A stretch of 64,000 bases of DNA from Rhizophagus irregularis (Eukaryota; Glomeromycota; Glomeromycetes; Glomerales; Glomeraceae): NCBI RefSeq assembly GCF_026210795.1, contig NC_089449.1:930001-994000 (forward strand). Reading direction: 5' to 3'. Under the pieces are notes generated by a model. The model did no database searches. It was not told the origin of the DNA and saw only the letters and a list, made by a program, of their open reading frames with translations. This document shows positions 21,396-32,974 of the stretch, in pieces (the stretch's first letter is position 1; each line of letters begins with the position of its first letter). The position numbers were made by a program, and so were the translations under genes.

Positions 21396-22652
21396 TTAGA
21401 AAATTTTAACTTCGTGAATAAGTTCGATGCACCACTAAAAGGAAAGAAAAGATTTAATATTTTATACGAATCTAAATAAAATAAAATAAAATTACTTGCT
21501 TCGTCATTTCCTCCTAATCTTTCATTATGACAAACAACTTCTTGAAAAGTATCGTTCCCAATAGTAAATTGAATATCATGACTACGTAAAAATTCAACTT
21601 TGTTATTATCATATCTTTTCTCAATATTAAGATTAATAATATCATTTGATTTTAAATATCCTTGATGATTTTTTAATTTACTATGATTAAATTTCCAATC
21701 TCCATTCAAATATCCATCGTTGCTGCAGCTCACTAAAATAATAAATATTAATATTATCTTATATATAACAATATACAAAAATATATTTAATTTATTACCT
21801 TCTGTATGATTAGTTGACGGAGATTTGCAATAATCATATCCATAGCGAATCTGTATACAATATATTCCAAGTAATCTCTCAGATTTAACGTGTTGTAGCT
21901 TTATAGAATTATTTGCATAAGTAGCTAATTCGCCACCAAATTCAATTTTCCATAAAGAATTTGGAACTGGTTCTGAGCTTCCTACAAAAAGCTTTATTTC
22001 ATATTAAAATTATATTAAAATCGATTAAAAAAAAAAAAAATTGGAGCTATAATATAAAACATACTATTTGAGTCTTGCTTCCAGTTGTATAACATAAATT
22101 ATTAATAGAACTTAAATATTTTCCTGTGGCAATATGTTTTAAAGCTACAACAGACCCATTTCTAATTAAATTCGATTCTTCTAAAACAATTTCTTCAAAT
22201 CTTTTAATTAACTCATTAATCGAATTTACATTCTTCATTTTCTCATAAAATTCATTTGATATATAATCAAAATGATTATTAGGAAGTGATTTATAAAGAT
22301 ATCTTTTTTGTTCTTCAATATCATTAATCTCAGCGTTATAACATAATTTACGAAAGGTTGAAATAAAATATGAAGTATCACCACCTTTTCTTTCAGGATT
22401 ATATTTTAATGATTGTAATTTTCTTTTATTCGTATTCTTAAATACTGTAAAAGAAATATCTTCTTTGAGTGCATTACGAAGTTTTTCAATATTATCAATT
22501 CCAGTTGGTAATTTAATAATGGAATCTATTAATGATAGTGCAATATATACAATATATTCTTCACTTTTGCCCTGACGAACACAAAAATATTTTTGAGCAT
22601 CGTCCAACCATTCATCTGGATGTTTACTTCCATCATATTTTGGAAAATCCAT
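21396..22652 (-). CDS. Gag-like/MIR fusion protein, array copy G with divergent N-terminus (350 aa)
   Basis: Exons: 22652-22065, 21991-21799, 21732-21500, 21434-21396. The first ~45 residues differ from all other copies (MDFPKYDGSKHPDEWLDDAQ, then YFCVRQGKSEEYIVYIALSL). From KLPTGIDNIEK onward the sequence is near-identical to F. Intron 3 appears to use a GC donor (gcaagt) where the others have GT; the GC form keeps the family reading frame. The upstream region lacks the shared box, so this copy marks the array boundary and may be expressed differently. It is either an older founder partly overwritten by gene conversion or a chimera. Confidence 0.7.
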
Positions 22653-24235
22653 TTTTTTTAATAACAGTTAAAGGAAGAAAAAAAAAATGATTTTTTTTAG
22701 GTTTTTTTTCATTCATATTGACAATCATACCGGTTTTAACAAGATTTATCGTTCATTTACTAGTCTAAATTAGACTACATACATAAATAGCATTTAAAAT
22801 GGAATATAATAAACATCACCAACAATTAAATAACTTGATTAAAAATGTCAAAGGAAGAATTGAAAGAAAAAAATATATTATTATATGTTTAACCAAGAAA
22901 GACATCATACATTTGATTTATATCAGATTTTTAGGAACCATATAAAATAATGAACTTCACAAAGTTTACGGAATCAAATTTCTTTTTATTCATATAAAAT
23001 AATACAGGCTGGATTTATATCCATTAGAGTAAATGTTTCGATAATCATCGATCGTAAATTTACAAGACTACTTATTAGTGATTCTTTACTATCTTTCTTG
23101 AGGTTAAATCCAGTGACATAATAATATATATATGACTCAGTCAGCAAAAAATACAATATAAAAAAAAATCGGTATTTTTTATATAAAAGTGTAATAATTT
23201 AAATAATTTACGACTTTACGTGATAAAAACTTTACTAATACTATTATTTATTTATTAGAACATTTCATCCTACGATTTTTCTATAACTAAAGATTTATAT
23301 TAAAAAATCGGGAAAGTACAACGTAGTCTTTAAATGCGTAAAAACATGAAAATAATAAGAACAGTAAAAAAAAAAATGAAATAAATTTGGATACGGAAAC
23401 ATTCCTCTAGGTTAAATGTACATTGTACAGCATGATAAATCTATTGACCGCAGTAAATTGATTATATGCATAAATTTTATATTATTATAAAATATATGAC
23501 AAAAAAAATTACATAATAGACATTAAAATTAAAATGAAAGGGATGCACAAAAAAAATGTTATTCTTTATTTTGCAACTCGGACTTTCCATCTTTCTTTCC
23601 AGGAAAAGATTTAACGCTTTGCCCTTTAAATTTTGCATCATTACGCAATGACGCGTTTATCTTATACAAAGAATTAGATTTCCAAATTTAGGATGTACCG
23701 GATTGTACCCTGTGCAGCAACATTTGACAAGGATGTTAAAAAAGAAAAAGTGATTTCCAATCCTTCCAATCTCTCTTTTATTACATTGAAAATAATTTTT
23801 TGAGGAGAAACATAAACTAACCAAATTAACAACTTATTGGTGTGTTTAAGATTAATTATTAATAATTTATTTTATCATAAATCATGCAATTTATCCATTT
23901 TCCTATTATCTATTTTCATTACCCCGAAATTTTCCCTTTTAGGTAAATGCAAAATGTCTAGTCTTTGTATCCTTGTGACACTTTTTATTTGTATAATTGG
24001 TGTTAATCGTAACTTTTTTATAAACCAATGACATAAACAATATATCACTCGGCATAAAAATTAAACCATATAAATCGTCCTTATTGAAAAGTATCTCTTT
24101 TTTTCTAAAAAAAAAATTATAAATATTCTCTGAATTTTATTGAATTTTATTGGAATGTTTTATCAAGATCTACTTAATAAAAATTCCTTTTTTTTTTTTA
24201 TTTCGTAAATAAACATTAATATAAAAAAAATTATT
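22653..24235. other. Intergenic region, no gene seen
   Basis: AT-rich DNA between the array and the MULE-like gene. A reverse-strand frame around 23,555-23,660 ends SFPGKKDGKSELQNKE and has coding-like composition. However, it has no start, no acceptor site and no partner exon, so it is not called. The 64-codon frame at 23,837-24,031 is also unsupported. Confidence 0.4.
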
Positions 24236-24294
24236 ATTATTATTATTATTATTATTTTATTATTATTATTATAATTATTATTATTATTATTTTA
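24231..24294. repeat. (ATT)n microsatellite
   Basis: An interrupted run of att/tta trinucleotides about 40-110 bp before the start codon of the next gene. It may lie in its promoter or leader. Confidence 0.85.
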
Positions 24295-24338
24295 TTGTAT
24301 ATATGTTTATATATATATATTTATATTGACAATTTAAC

Positions 24339-27300
24339 ATGATGGCTCATGAATATTATCATAAAGATAAATTTCGTTTAAATGCAAAACCTAAAATAAG
24401 TAAATTGATCTTGACAGAAAAACAACGAAATCAATTAAATTATTTATTCACTTTATCCGATTTACCTGGTAAAGAAATTTTTACTACAGAAATTTGGAGT
24501 GAATCAATTGATGATCAAAAAAATGCAAGAAATTTTTTAATTTATCAAGGACTTCCTGTTGATTTGGATGACCCAACAAATTCTACACATAGAGAACATA
24601 AAGATCCTACGAATAGGTGGAAAATACGTTGGAGTGATAAAAAAAATGGTGCTACCCTTTATCAATGTAGTTGTGGTTCTGATATGCAAGCTGCTAGTAA
24701 GACCCCTGTACAAAAACAAAGACCTATTAGACAATTATATGAATTTGATGGTTGTTTGGCTTTTTTAAGATTAGAAATTGATGTTGATAAAAAAATTTTT
24801 AGAAGAGCTCATGGTTATTTGAATCATTCAGAAGCATGTCATCGTGCATTACCAAAGAAAAATTATCCTATATTATCAATTAATATTAATATTAGAGATA
24901 TGACTGAATTATTAGTAAGAACTTATGCTTCAACTAATGATATTTTATCACTTAATTTACAATTTATAAAGGATCAATTGGGTGGAAGATTAGTTTTAAG
25001 AAATAAATTAAAATGTAAAGATGAACATTTCTTGATAACTGCTTTTGATATAAAAGATGCTAGGCGTTGGATCAAAAATCATCCTCAACCTCAATGGAAT
25101 GTTAATGTTGAACGATCCGTACATCATAATTTACAAGAATTATTTGGTCCAAATTCTTCCGATGTAGAATTAAGAGACGCAATTATTTATTATAAACCAA
25201 GAGATCATCATTATGATTATACATTTTTAATATTAGCAACAGAAGAACAACGTTTACAAGCATGGAAATATGGTCATCAAAATTATATAATATTAAATGG
25301 AACTTTTCAAACTGATAACAAAAAATTACAAATGTATGTTTTAATGGTTATAGATGAATACAAAAGAGGTGTACCAATTGGATACCTTTTATTTTTAAGA
25401 CCTGGTAATACTGATTTAATAGGAGCTTCAAATCATGAATATGGAATATTGAGACATTTATTGGAAATGTATAAAAATAAATTAAGTCATGAAACTGGTG
25501 ATAATTTATTTAACCCAAAGGTAATAAATTATAATGAACGTTCAATCATTTGATAATAAAATAATATTATATATATTAAATTATTTTATCAGGTTGCGAT
25601 AATTGATTTTGGTTTTAAGGAACGTCTTGCGTGTTCTGAAGTCTGGTCTTCTATATATCTCGTGTATTCTCCTTTTCAAGTATATCAATGCTGGATGAAT
25701 AAAATAAATCAATTGTTAGGAACTGATGGGGATAATGAAATTATGAGTTATCGTCAAAAAATTAAAAAAGAACTAATTGATATGATAGACGAGTAAGTAA
25801 TATGTTATTGTATATATATTTGGACTGTAATTAATTGTTGTTCTTTTCGTAGATTACAAAAATACGCGAATGAAAATGAAATTCGTTCTAAAATTAAATC
25901 AATGGAAAAAATCATAAAGGTAATAAAAATTAAAAATTATATCTCTTTATTTATATATATATTGAAAAAAAAAAAATTAATAATATTTTGAAATTATAGA
26001 ATAATTATGATGAAATTCTTAGAAAGAATTTAAATGTAAAAATTTTAGCGTTATATGATGGACAATTAGAATTCATTAATTATTTACAAAAAGATTGGGT
26101 AAATGAATTGATGCATATGTGGACTTTTTATGGAAGAAAAAATGCGGCAAATATATTAAGAATTGATGTTGACTCTATTCCATGGACCCCAGAATGCTTG
26201 GAAGGTTTCAGAAGACAATTTAATCCAAAACGTATACTAAGATTTCAGCGAAAAGGTCACGTCTTACGATTAGATGTTTTGGCTATCATGTTAGTAAAAT
26301 GTATTACACCTATTTGTAATATTCAACGTGATCTTTGGAATAATATACATGATATATTGAAAAATAAAAAATCAATATTAGAAGAATTAGCCGAAGATGA
26401 AGAATTTGCAGAAGGTACTACAAGAGCTTTATTAGATAATCATATTAACACCATTGCATTTGAAGATTTTGATCCACGAAAAAAGGAGGAAGCAAATTTG
26501 TTAAAAATTAAATTTATCGAATTTAATGGACATTATCTTTTTGTTAGAGTTCAATGTAATGTAATAAATCCTGAATATGTTCCAGATAAAGAAAATATGG
26601 ACTATTATATGGTTTGTCTTACTCCATTCATAAGTTGTCATTGTTTTAATTTCCTATTTCGTGGAGGTGCTTGCTCTCATATACGAGCATCCATCAATAT
26701 CGTTAATTGGATGCGACTACAACCAAAAGATCTTACTTTTTTTGATAATTTGGAACATTGGGAAATGCCTTTTATTCAATTAAATTCACGTCAAGAAGCA
26801 TTCAAAAAGTTACATGACCAGAAATTTAAGAAACATAGAAAAGTATTTCCTTTACAAAATTATTCTATGGAAAATATGGACGATGAGAGTGATTCAGATA
26901 GTGAAATTGAGGATAATGTAGATTTTTTTGATCCTTATGTAAATATGCCAACGAGACTTGATAAATGGTCATTTGGAGTGGGAACAAATTCAATTTCAAG
27001 TTCAACATTAACCGAAGGATCTTTGGTACAAAATTCGATCGTTATCGGCGAATCAAGTTCAACACAGCAACCTTCATCTTTTACAAATTCTTTAATGGGT
27101 TCAACAATAAGAGATAAAGTGACTCAATCTTGGAATAATGAATTATCATTTGCTACAAATAGGTTGATAGCTAACATGAATGATTTAGTAACGGTCTTTG
27201 AGAAACTTACTCAAAATCAAGTAAACATTCCTGACAGTGTATCCGAAGAGTTGAAAATTCTTGACAAAGAGTTAAATACACGATTGAATACGTTGGTAAA

Positions 27301-27388
27301 TTGTGATAAATCAAAAGAATTAATGATGACTTTGTGGCAAATGAGACAAAAACTTGATTCTATTACAAATAGTAGACTTAATATATAA
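24339..27388 (+). CDS. MULE-transposase-like protein with SWIM zinc finger (945 aa)
   Basis: Exons: 24339-25520, 25593-25792, 25853-25919, 26000-27388 (phases 0, 2, 0). Residues ~290-420 resemble the MULE transposase core: ILNGTFQTDNKKLQ, VIDEYKRGVPIGYLLF, and after the first intron VAIIDFGFKERL. Cys696-His-Cys698 and Cys708-x-His710 form a CxCx9CxH SWIM finger, the usual C-terminal partner of MULE transposases. The first expected catalytic Asp is Asn320, so DNA cleavage may be lost. The C-terminal ~230 residues are acidic, Ser-rich and end in probable coiled coil. No flanking terminal inverted repeats were noticed, and the gene is whole with four exons. A domesticated transposase (FAR1-like regulator) is therefore as likely as an autonomous transposon. 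Confidence 0.75.
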
Positions 27389-27729
27389 AAAATGACGCGT
27401 GAAATATTTATTAGGGACATTTAGTGTTTTTTTTTAATTCTGATGTAAATTAAATATATGATAAATTAATATGATAAATATTTATGGTATGATATTTCTT
27501 AATTAATTTAAGCTACTACAGAAAAGGGTTTTCCCTAAATTTCTGCGCCTCGATTTTATGGTACCAATCATAAATGGAAATTGTACTGTACAATGCATAA
27601 ATAAAGAATCCAAAACTTGCATAAATTATCCTTTTTTGGCATTTTATTTCTTGTATTAAATATAAAAATGTTGCATTTTTATCATTTTTATAAAAATTTT
27701 CTTTATTCTTTTTTTTTTTAAATTAGAAA
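27389..27729. other. Intergenic region
   Basis: AT-rich. It presumably holds the 3' end of the MULE-like gene and the promoter of the transporter. No specific element recognised. Confidence 0.4.
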
Positions 27730-29868
27730 ATGAATTCTAAAAAAAATTTTCGTTCGTCTGAAGAAAATATACGAATTTCGGAGGAGGAACGAGAACGTTT
27801 TCTTGTACCATCAAGTCCAGATAATATTATTACTAAAAGGAATTCTTTTTCGGATGATGATGATAATGCGGATATTATAATACGTGAAGAAAATGATGAT
27901 ATTGATTCTAATTTATTGGCAGATATTGAAATTGTAAAAGATCAATACGAAGAATTGGATAATATTATTTCAAGCATCGGAATGGGAAATTTTCAAAAAC
28001 GATTATTGGTACTTTGTGGATTTGGTTGGTTATCAGATGCTGTATGTGTTTCAATTTTTAGATTCTTTATTGTTAAATTGCCTTTGTAAGATTTACTGAT
28101 TTTAAAATTATATCTTTTTTTTTAGTTGTGGATGATGGTACATTAATATTTAGGATTTAGTGCGTTATTTATATATTGTTTCTTTAATGTTTTACTTTCA
28201 AATTCAAATATTTAATAATTTTCAGTGCGTAGCAATAATATTACCTCGAGTTCAAGGTATTTAATTATTTTAATTTTAATAAAGTCTAACGCTTCCTCAA
28301 TATCTACTCACAACCTTTTTAGTTCACTTTCAAGTACCAAATTCAATTATTGGATTACTTTCAAGTTCACAATATTTTGGAATGATGTTTGGAGCCGTGT
28401 TTTGGGGAATAATTTCAGATACATATGGACGCAAACAGGCGTTCAGCTGGACACTAGGATTGTCCGTATTTTTTGGTTATATTGCAAGTCTTTCTCAAAG
28501 CTTTGAACAATTATGTTTTCTATTTTTCATGTTAGGATTTGGTGTTGGAGGAAATTTACCAGTAGATGGTATGTTATATTAAAGGATTTACGTAAAAAAA
28601 AAATTTATTTATTAAAAAATCTTATTTTATTTACCGACTGATTAGGAGCGATATTTTTGGAATTTGTACCAAAAGAGAATCAATATCTTCTTACTTTGTT
28701 ATCAGTTTTCTTTGAATTTGGAGCTGCATTCACAGCTTTAGTTGGATATTTAATTTTACCTTCATATAGTTGTTTTAAAGAAGGTTGTGATGTTTATAAA
28801 GAAAATAATGGTTGGAGATACGTAATAATGATTCTTGGAACTTGCGTAGGTTATATATTTATTAATTAATAATATTAATAGATGAATCTAACCAAATTAT
28901 CTTTTTTTTTTAGACGTTAATTATGTTGATCATCAGAATTCTTTTCTTTAGACTTTTAGAATCACCTAAATTTTTATTATCACATAATCGAAAACAAGAA
29001 GCAATTTTTGTATTTCAAGAAATTGCAAGAATTAATGGAAATGAAATTGAAATTCATCTTGATAATTTATCATCACCTAAACATTCAAACGTATCACCAG
29101 AATCAAATAGAAATTTCAATAAATCTAGCATTCTTTCAACACAAAAATTTAGTTCATTATTTAATGATTTGAAATATTTATTTAAGAAGCAATGGATAAC
29201 AACAACAATGATTGTATGGAGTATGTGGGGAGTAATATCATTTGGAAGTGTAATGTTTAATCTTTATCTTCCTAAATATCTTGAAACTGTGAGTAAAGAA
29301 GAAAATAAAGAACATAGTGAAGGTGGCGAAGCTATTAGGAAAGGGTTGAAGGGTTTTATGATTTTTTCAATATGGGGAGCTCCGGGTGCTATAATTGCAT
29401 CATATTTAATTGAAACGATTTTAGGTAGAAAAGGTGCAATGATTATAGCGGCAACCGGAGTTTCTTTATCAACATTTTTATTTGCGAATTTTCATCATCA
29501 TTATAGTGTAGTTCTATTTTCAATGATTATTGGTATTTTAAAATCTGTTAATTGGTCCGTAATTTATTGTTATACTCCTGAAGTTTTTGAGACTAAAATA
29601 AGGGGAACTGCTTGTGGAATCTCTTCTGTTTTTGCTAGAATGTAAGTATAAATATCAGATTCTACAGAAAAAAAGTATTTAAATATATATTAACTTTAAT
29701 TATCATCATTTTAATTTTTATAGTACCGGTATGATTTCGCCTATTATTACCGGAACTTTAATTTCTCTGAGTGTTTCTGCACCATTATATGTAACCTCAT
29801 TTGTTTTTGGTATATTGGCAATTTTAGTATTTATGTTACCAATAGAAACAAGAGGAAGGCAGGCATAA
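27730..29868 (+). CDS. SV2/SVOP-like major facilitator transporter (557 aa)
   Basis: Exons: 27730-28041, 28126-28137, 28226-28256, 28323-28568, 28646-28845, 28914-29641, 29724-29868; frame is kept throughout. After a ~90-residue acidic cytosolic N-terminus, CGFGWLSDALWMM and CVAIILPRVQ start the membrane domain. GIISDTYGRKQAF is the MFS loop 2-3 motif, FGVGGNLPVDG is the TM4 signature, and RLLESPKFLL precedes the central cytosolic loop. The C-terminal half has YTPEVFETKIRGTACG. About 12 spans are expected. This family moves small organic ions or sugars; the substrate cannot be told. Exon 2 is only 12 nt (LWMM) and is assigned because it restores the family sequence between two conserved exons. 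Confidence 0.85.
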
Positions 29869-30370
29869 CGTTTATTTGTTTATAATAATGAAAATTTTAT
29901 AGAGATTGTTATTAATTAAAGCTATAGATTCTTTTTTTTTACGTCGATAGATCGAAAAAAAAAAGATTTACTTATATAATATAATCCTTAATCAACTCAA
30001 CGAGATGATTTACTTGTATACATAAAAATGATACATTTAATTACACAAATTAGGAAAGGATTTTTTTTTTTAAAAAAAAAGTCCGCAGTATTCGACATTA
30101 TTCCGGACGGGCTTATAAAAAAAATAAATAAAATTAACGTGTCATATAAATTTATTTTATATGTGGCGAAACTTCAGTTGAAAAAAAAATAAAAAAGAAT
30201 TAACGATGCCAAATCATAATACACATCATCAAAAAAAAAAACTTCAAACGAATCATCAATGAAACAAATATAATATGTGTGTATATATAATAAGCATAAT
30301 GAAATAATTGACTACTTTTACTCGAGTTCTTTCTTCTTTTCTTTAATTACCCTAGAATTCTTTACAAATC
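29869..30370. other. Intergenic region
   Basis: AT-rich, with long T-run/A-run palindromes near 29,931-29,965 and 30,060-30,080. No gene seen. Confidence 0.4.
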
Positions 30371-31355
30371 ATGAAAGATTTAAAAAAATTTTATCGTACA
30401 ATAATCGATAATTGGACGCCTTTTTGTCTAATACAGTGCATATTATTCATTACCTGTCCAATTCTCGGTAAAATTGGAAATATTAATTTTTTAAAAAATA
30501 TTATAAAGATATTATTAAATTATTTAACTCATTTTAAACTATAGAATATACAAAGATCATATTATATTATGAATATAAACTTCCACTTGAATACACGATT
30601 GAATTCTTGTAAGTGGTGTTCTCATAATATAATAATAATAAAAATAATTTATTTATTTAAATTTATAAATTATATATTAGGTATCTTTTCCTTATAATTT
30701 TTCAATTAGGTAAGGAATTTGACAGATATAACATTCATGTCACTTAAATTACTTAATATATATTTTTACTTTTTAAATAGTTTTGATAACAAGTTCTCTT
30801 TTCTGTTGCTGCTGCATTCCAGATGTAGCGTTAACAAATTTCTTTCTAAGGTATTTAGAATCACTTTTTTAATAATTTATTGATTGCAATATGTGTATAT
30901 ATATACATGTATATAAATATTTCTGTTATTTAGTATCTCAGCGATCTTGTGGATAATTATTCCAAGTAAGAATTAACGTATCTATAAAATCACTATTTTT
31001 TCTTAAAAAAGATATTTTTAACGTATATATATATATATACACATACATATACACAATTTAACAACTCAATTTTTTTTTATCCTTCACAAAAAAATGTAAT
31101 AATTAAATAGTTATTTATTCAGTAAAAACAGTTCATGATTTAGGTGAAATCCCATTTTTTTGTCCTTCAAATTACGATTATAAATTCTCTCGACTTCGTT
31201 TTATATGTCAAATAAGAACATCAAATTTCATTTTGATGTGGATAGCTTCAATTTCTGTTCTATTTTCATGGATATATTCATTAATTTCTGAAATATTTCG
31301 TGATGTCCATGTCAATGATGATGTCGATTTTGAGTCTAATAATGATGATAATTGA
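30371..31355 (+). CDS. Unrecognised four-pass membrane protein, tandem paralog 1 (174 aa)
   Basis: Exons: 30371-30467, 30545-30608, 30681-30709, 30781-30850, 30934-30965, 31123-31355; phases 1, 0, 1, 0, 1. Four hydrophobic segments can be read: around FCLIQCILFITCP, LYLFLIIFQLVLITSSLFCC, ISAILWIIIP and LMWIASISVLFSWIYSLI. Between the third and fourth lies the family signature: DLGEIPFFCPSNYDY followed by a basic stretch to the last span. The acidic C-terminus ends in an Asp/Asn run. No known domain was recognised. The two following genes share the same exon pattern, which supports this model. A role at a membrane is inferred only from topology. Confidence 0.68.
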
Positions 31356-31662
31356 ATGGTAAAAAAAAAAAATTGTAGTGTTTTTTTTTATAGAATTGTA
31401 TTATAGAATGTCCTTAAATTTTGACGAATAACATTTTTTTTTTTTTGATAAGCGCTTTTTATCAGTTTTTTTTTTCTGGTTATTATAATTCACGTGATAA
31501 ACACGCAGTAAAAGAAGTAAAAGTAAAAGGAGATCATGGCTTATATTACACGTATCTTTTAATAGTGTGGCATTTTACGAATCGTTTACGTTTCAACTTT
31601 CCAAAAAGTTATTCTAAAAAACGAATGCTTTATAGAAAGGAGTTTTTGAAAAACAAAAAAAA
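31356..31662. other. Intergenic region
   Basis: The 98-codon frame at 31,421-31,717 overlaps the first exon of paralog 2 in a different frame and is not considered a gene. Otherwise AT-rich promoter-type DNA. Confidence 0.4.
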
Positions 31663-32538
31663 ATGGATTACACTCCAACAATTTTTTATGCATGTTGTAC
31701 GAGTTGTTTATACTTAGTCCAGGTCCCTACAGTCATCCTTTGTACACTTTTTGGTAATTAGATTATCTAGATATCTAATAACAAATAATGTTTTATCGCA
31801 ATAACTTATACATACATTTTTTTTTAAAAAACAGAAATCATGAAAATTAATTTGTTTCATAAACATAAACTTCCTCTTAACGAACCTATTGAATATATTT
31901 ATCTTGCTCTAGTTATCTTTACACTTGGTAAAGTACAAAAATATATATATATGTATATATGCGTTATTTTTTTTATCTAATCGATTTTAATCATCGTTAG
32001 TTTCAACTGCATTGACTGTATACATTCAAAATTGTTTTGATAATTGGCAAAAAGTAGTAAAATGGATAAACAGGTTAGTCATTAAACATTTAATGTATTT
32101 CTTGAACTTTTCGTTATCAATATTTAATATTTGTTATTTCTAATAACAAAGAATCTCATCATTATTATGGGTGTTAATTCCAGGCAAGTTTTTCATTAAT
32201 TTCATCCTTATAAAAAGTGTTATATATCAGATTCCTAATTACGCATTTACACCACTTTTATAAAAGTTTTATATACATCTTTTACGATTAATGAATTGAG
32301 TCCAATTCCTTTTTCTTGTCCAAAAGATTATTCTTATCCTAATCCTTCAAAAAGTTATTATAATGCTTGTTTGATTAGATTTTTAAATTTAATGCTTATG
32401 TGGATAATGTTTTTGACTACATTCTTTTTTACTGTGCTTGCTCTTATTCCTGAACGTAAGATTAATGATTTGTTTGGTGTCAAATCGAACATAAAAAATG
32501 ATGACGAGAGAAAAGAAAGTGACGTGTATGACGTGTAG
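31663..32538 (+). CDS. Unrecognised four-pass membrane protein, tandem paralog 2 (186 aa)
   Basis: Exons: 31663-31753, 31835-31927, 32001-32073, 32152-32183, 32267-32538. Exon 2 is 93 nt, exactly the sum of exons 2 and 3 (64 + 29) of the two sister genes, so one intron was lost here or gained in the others. The fourth intron uses a GC donor (gcaagt) at the position where sisters have GT. The signature reads FTINELSPIPFSCPKDYSYP, and the last span is MLMWIMFLTTFFFTVLALI. The tail is short and charged. The first exon (MDYTPTIFYACCTSCLYLVQ) is the most divergent part and its start is the least certain. Confidence 0.65.
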
Positions 32539-32974
32539 TTTACTGTATTTTTATTAGATTTAAATAAAATAAACTAAAATTTTAACAATTGTGATTGTCA
32601 AAAAATTGTCAAACAGGGGTAATATAAAACAGTAAAACGGGCATGATAAACAGCCCAATATTATCTGATACATCATTGATATATAGTAATCAAGTATAGT
32701 ATAGTGTTACAACCGTAGTCACACTATACACACTATAACATGCATTATCTATCAGGTAAGGATAGGTAAGACAAATACGAGTACCAATACCTATTGTGGT
32801 AATATACTGATTTTGGCGTGATCAATCAATCTTAAATCGGAAGTTTAATTACAAAAGAGATCATCAAATTAATATTCTTAACTAAAACTTTTTATTGTTT
32901 ACTCTTAAGTTTTATATTACTCATCAATCTTTATGATCCTTTTTCACCTTTTTTCCTAAAGAAAAAAAAATTAC
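32539..32974. other. Intergenic region with a weak hairpin
   Basis: Contains an imperfect palindrome around 32,696-32,731 (gtatagt...actatac). No gene seen. Confidence 0.35.

Noticed and set aside
1-22652. CRISPR-like reading of the regularly spaced array repeats
   Set aside because: The repeats are kilobase-scale paralogous gene units in a eukaryotic genome, not short direct repeats with spacers.
23555-23700. Reverse-strand Lys-rich peptide ending GKSELQNKE
   Set aside because: No acceptor, start or companion exon could be found, so it cannot be supported as a gene.
24537-24768. Antisense and alternate frames within the MULE-like gene
   Set aside because: Shadows of the true frame, which carries the recognisable domains.
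31421-31717. 98-codon frame before membrane paralog 2
   Set aside because: Overlaps exon 1 of the paralog in another frame and does not match the family.
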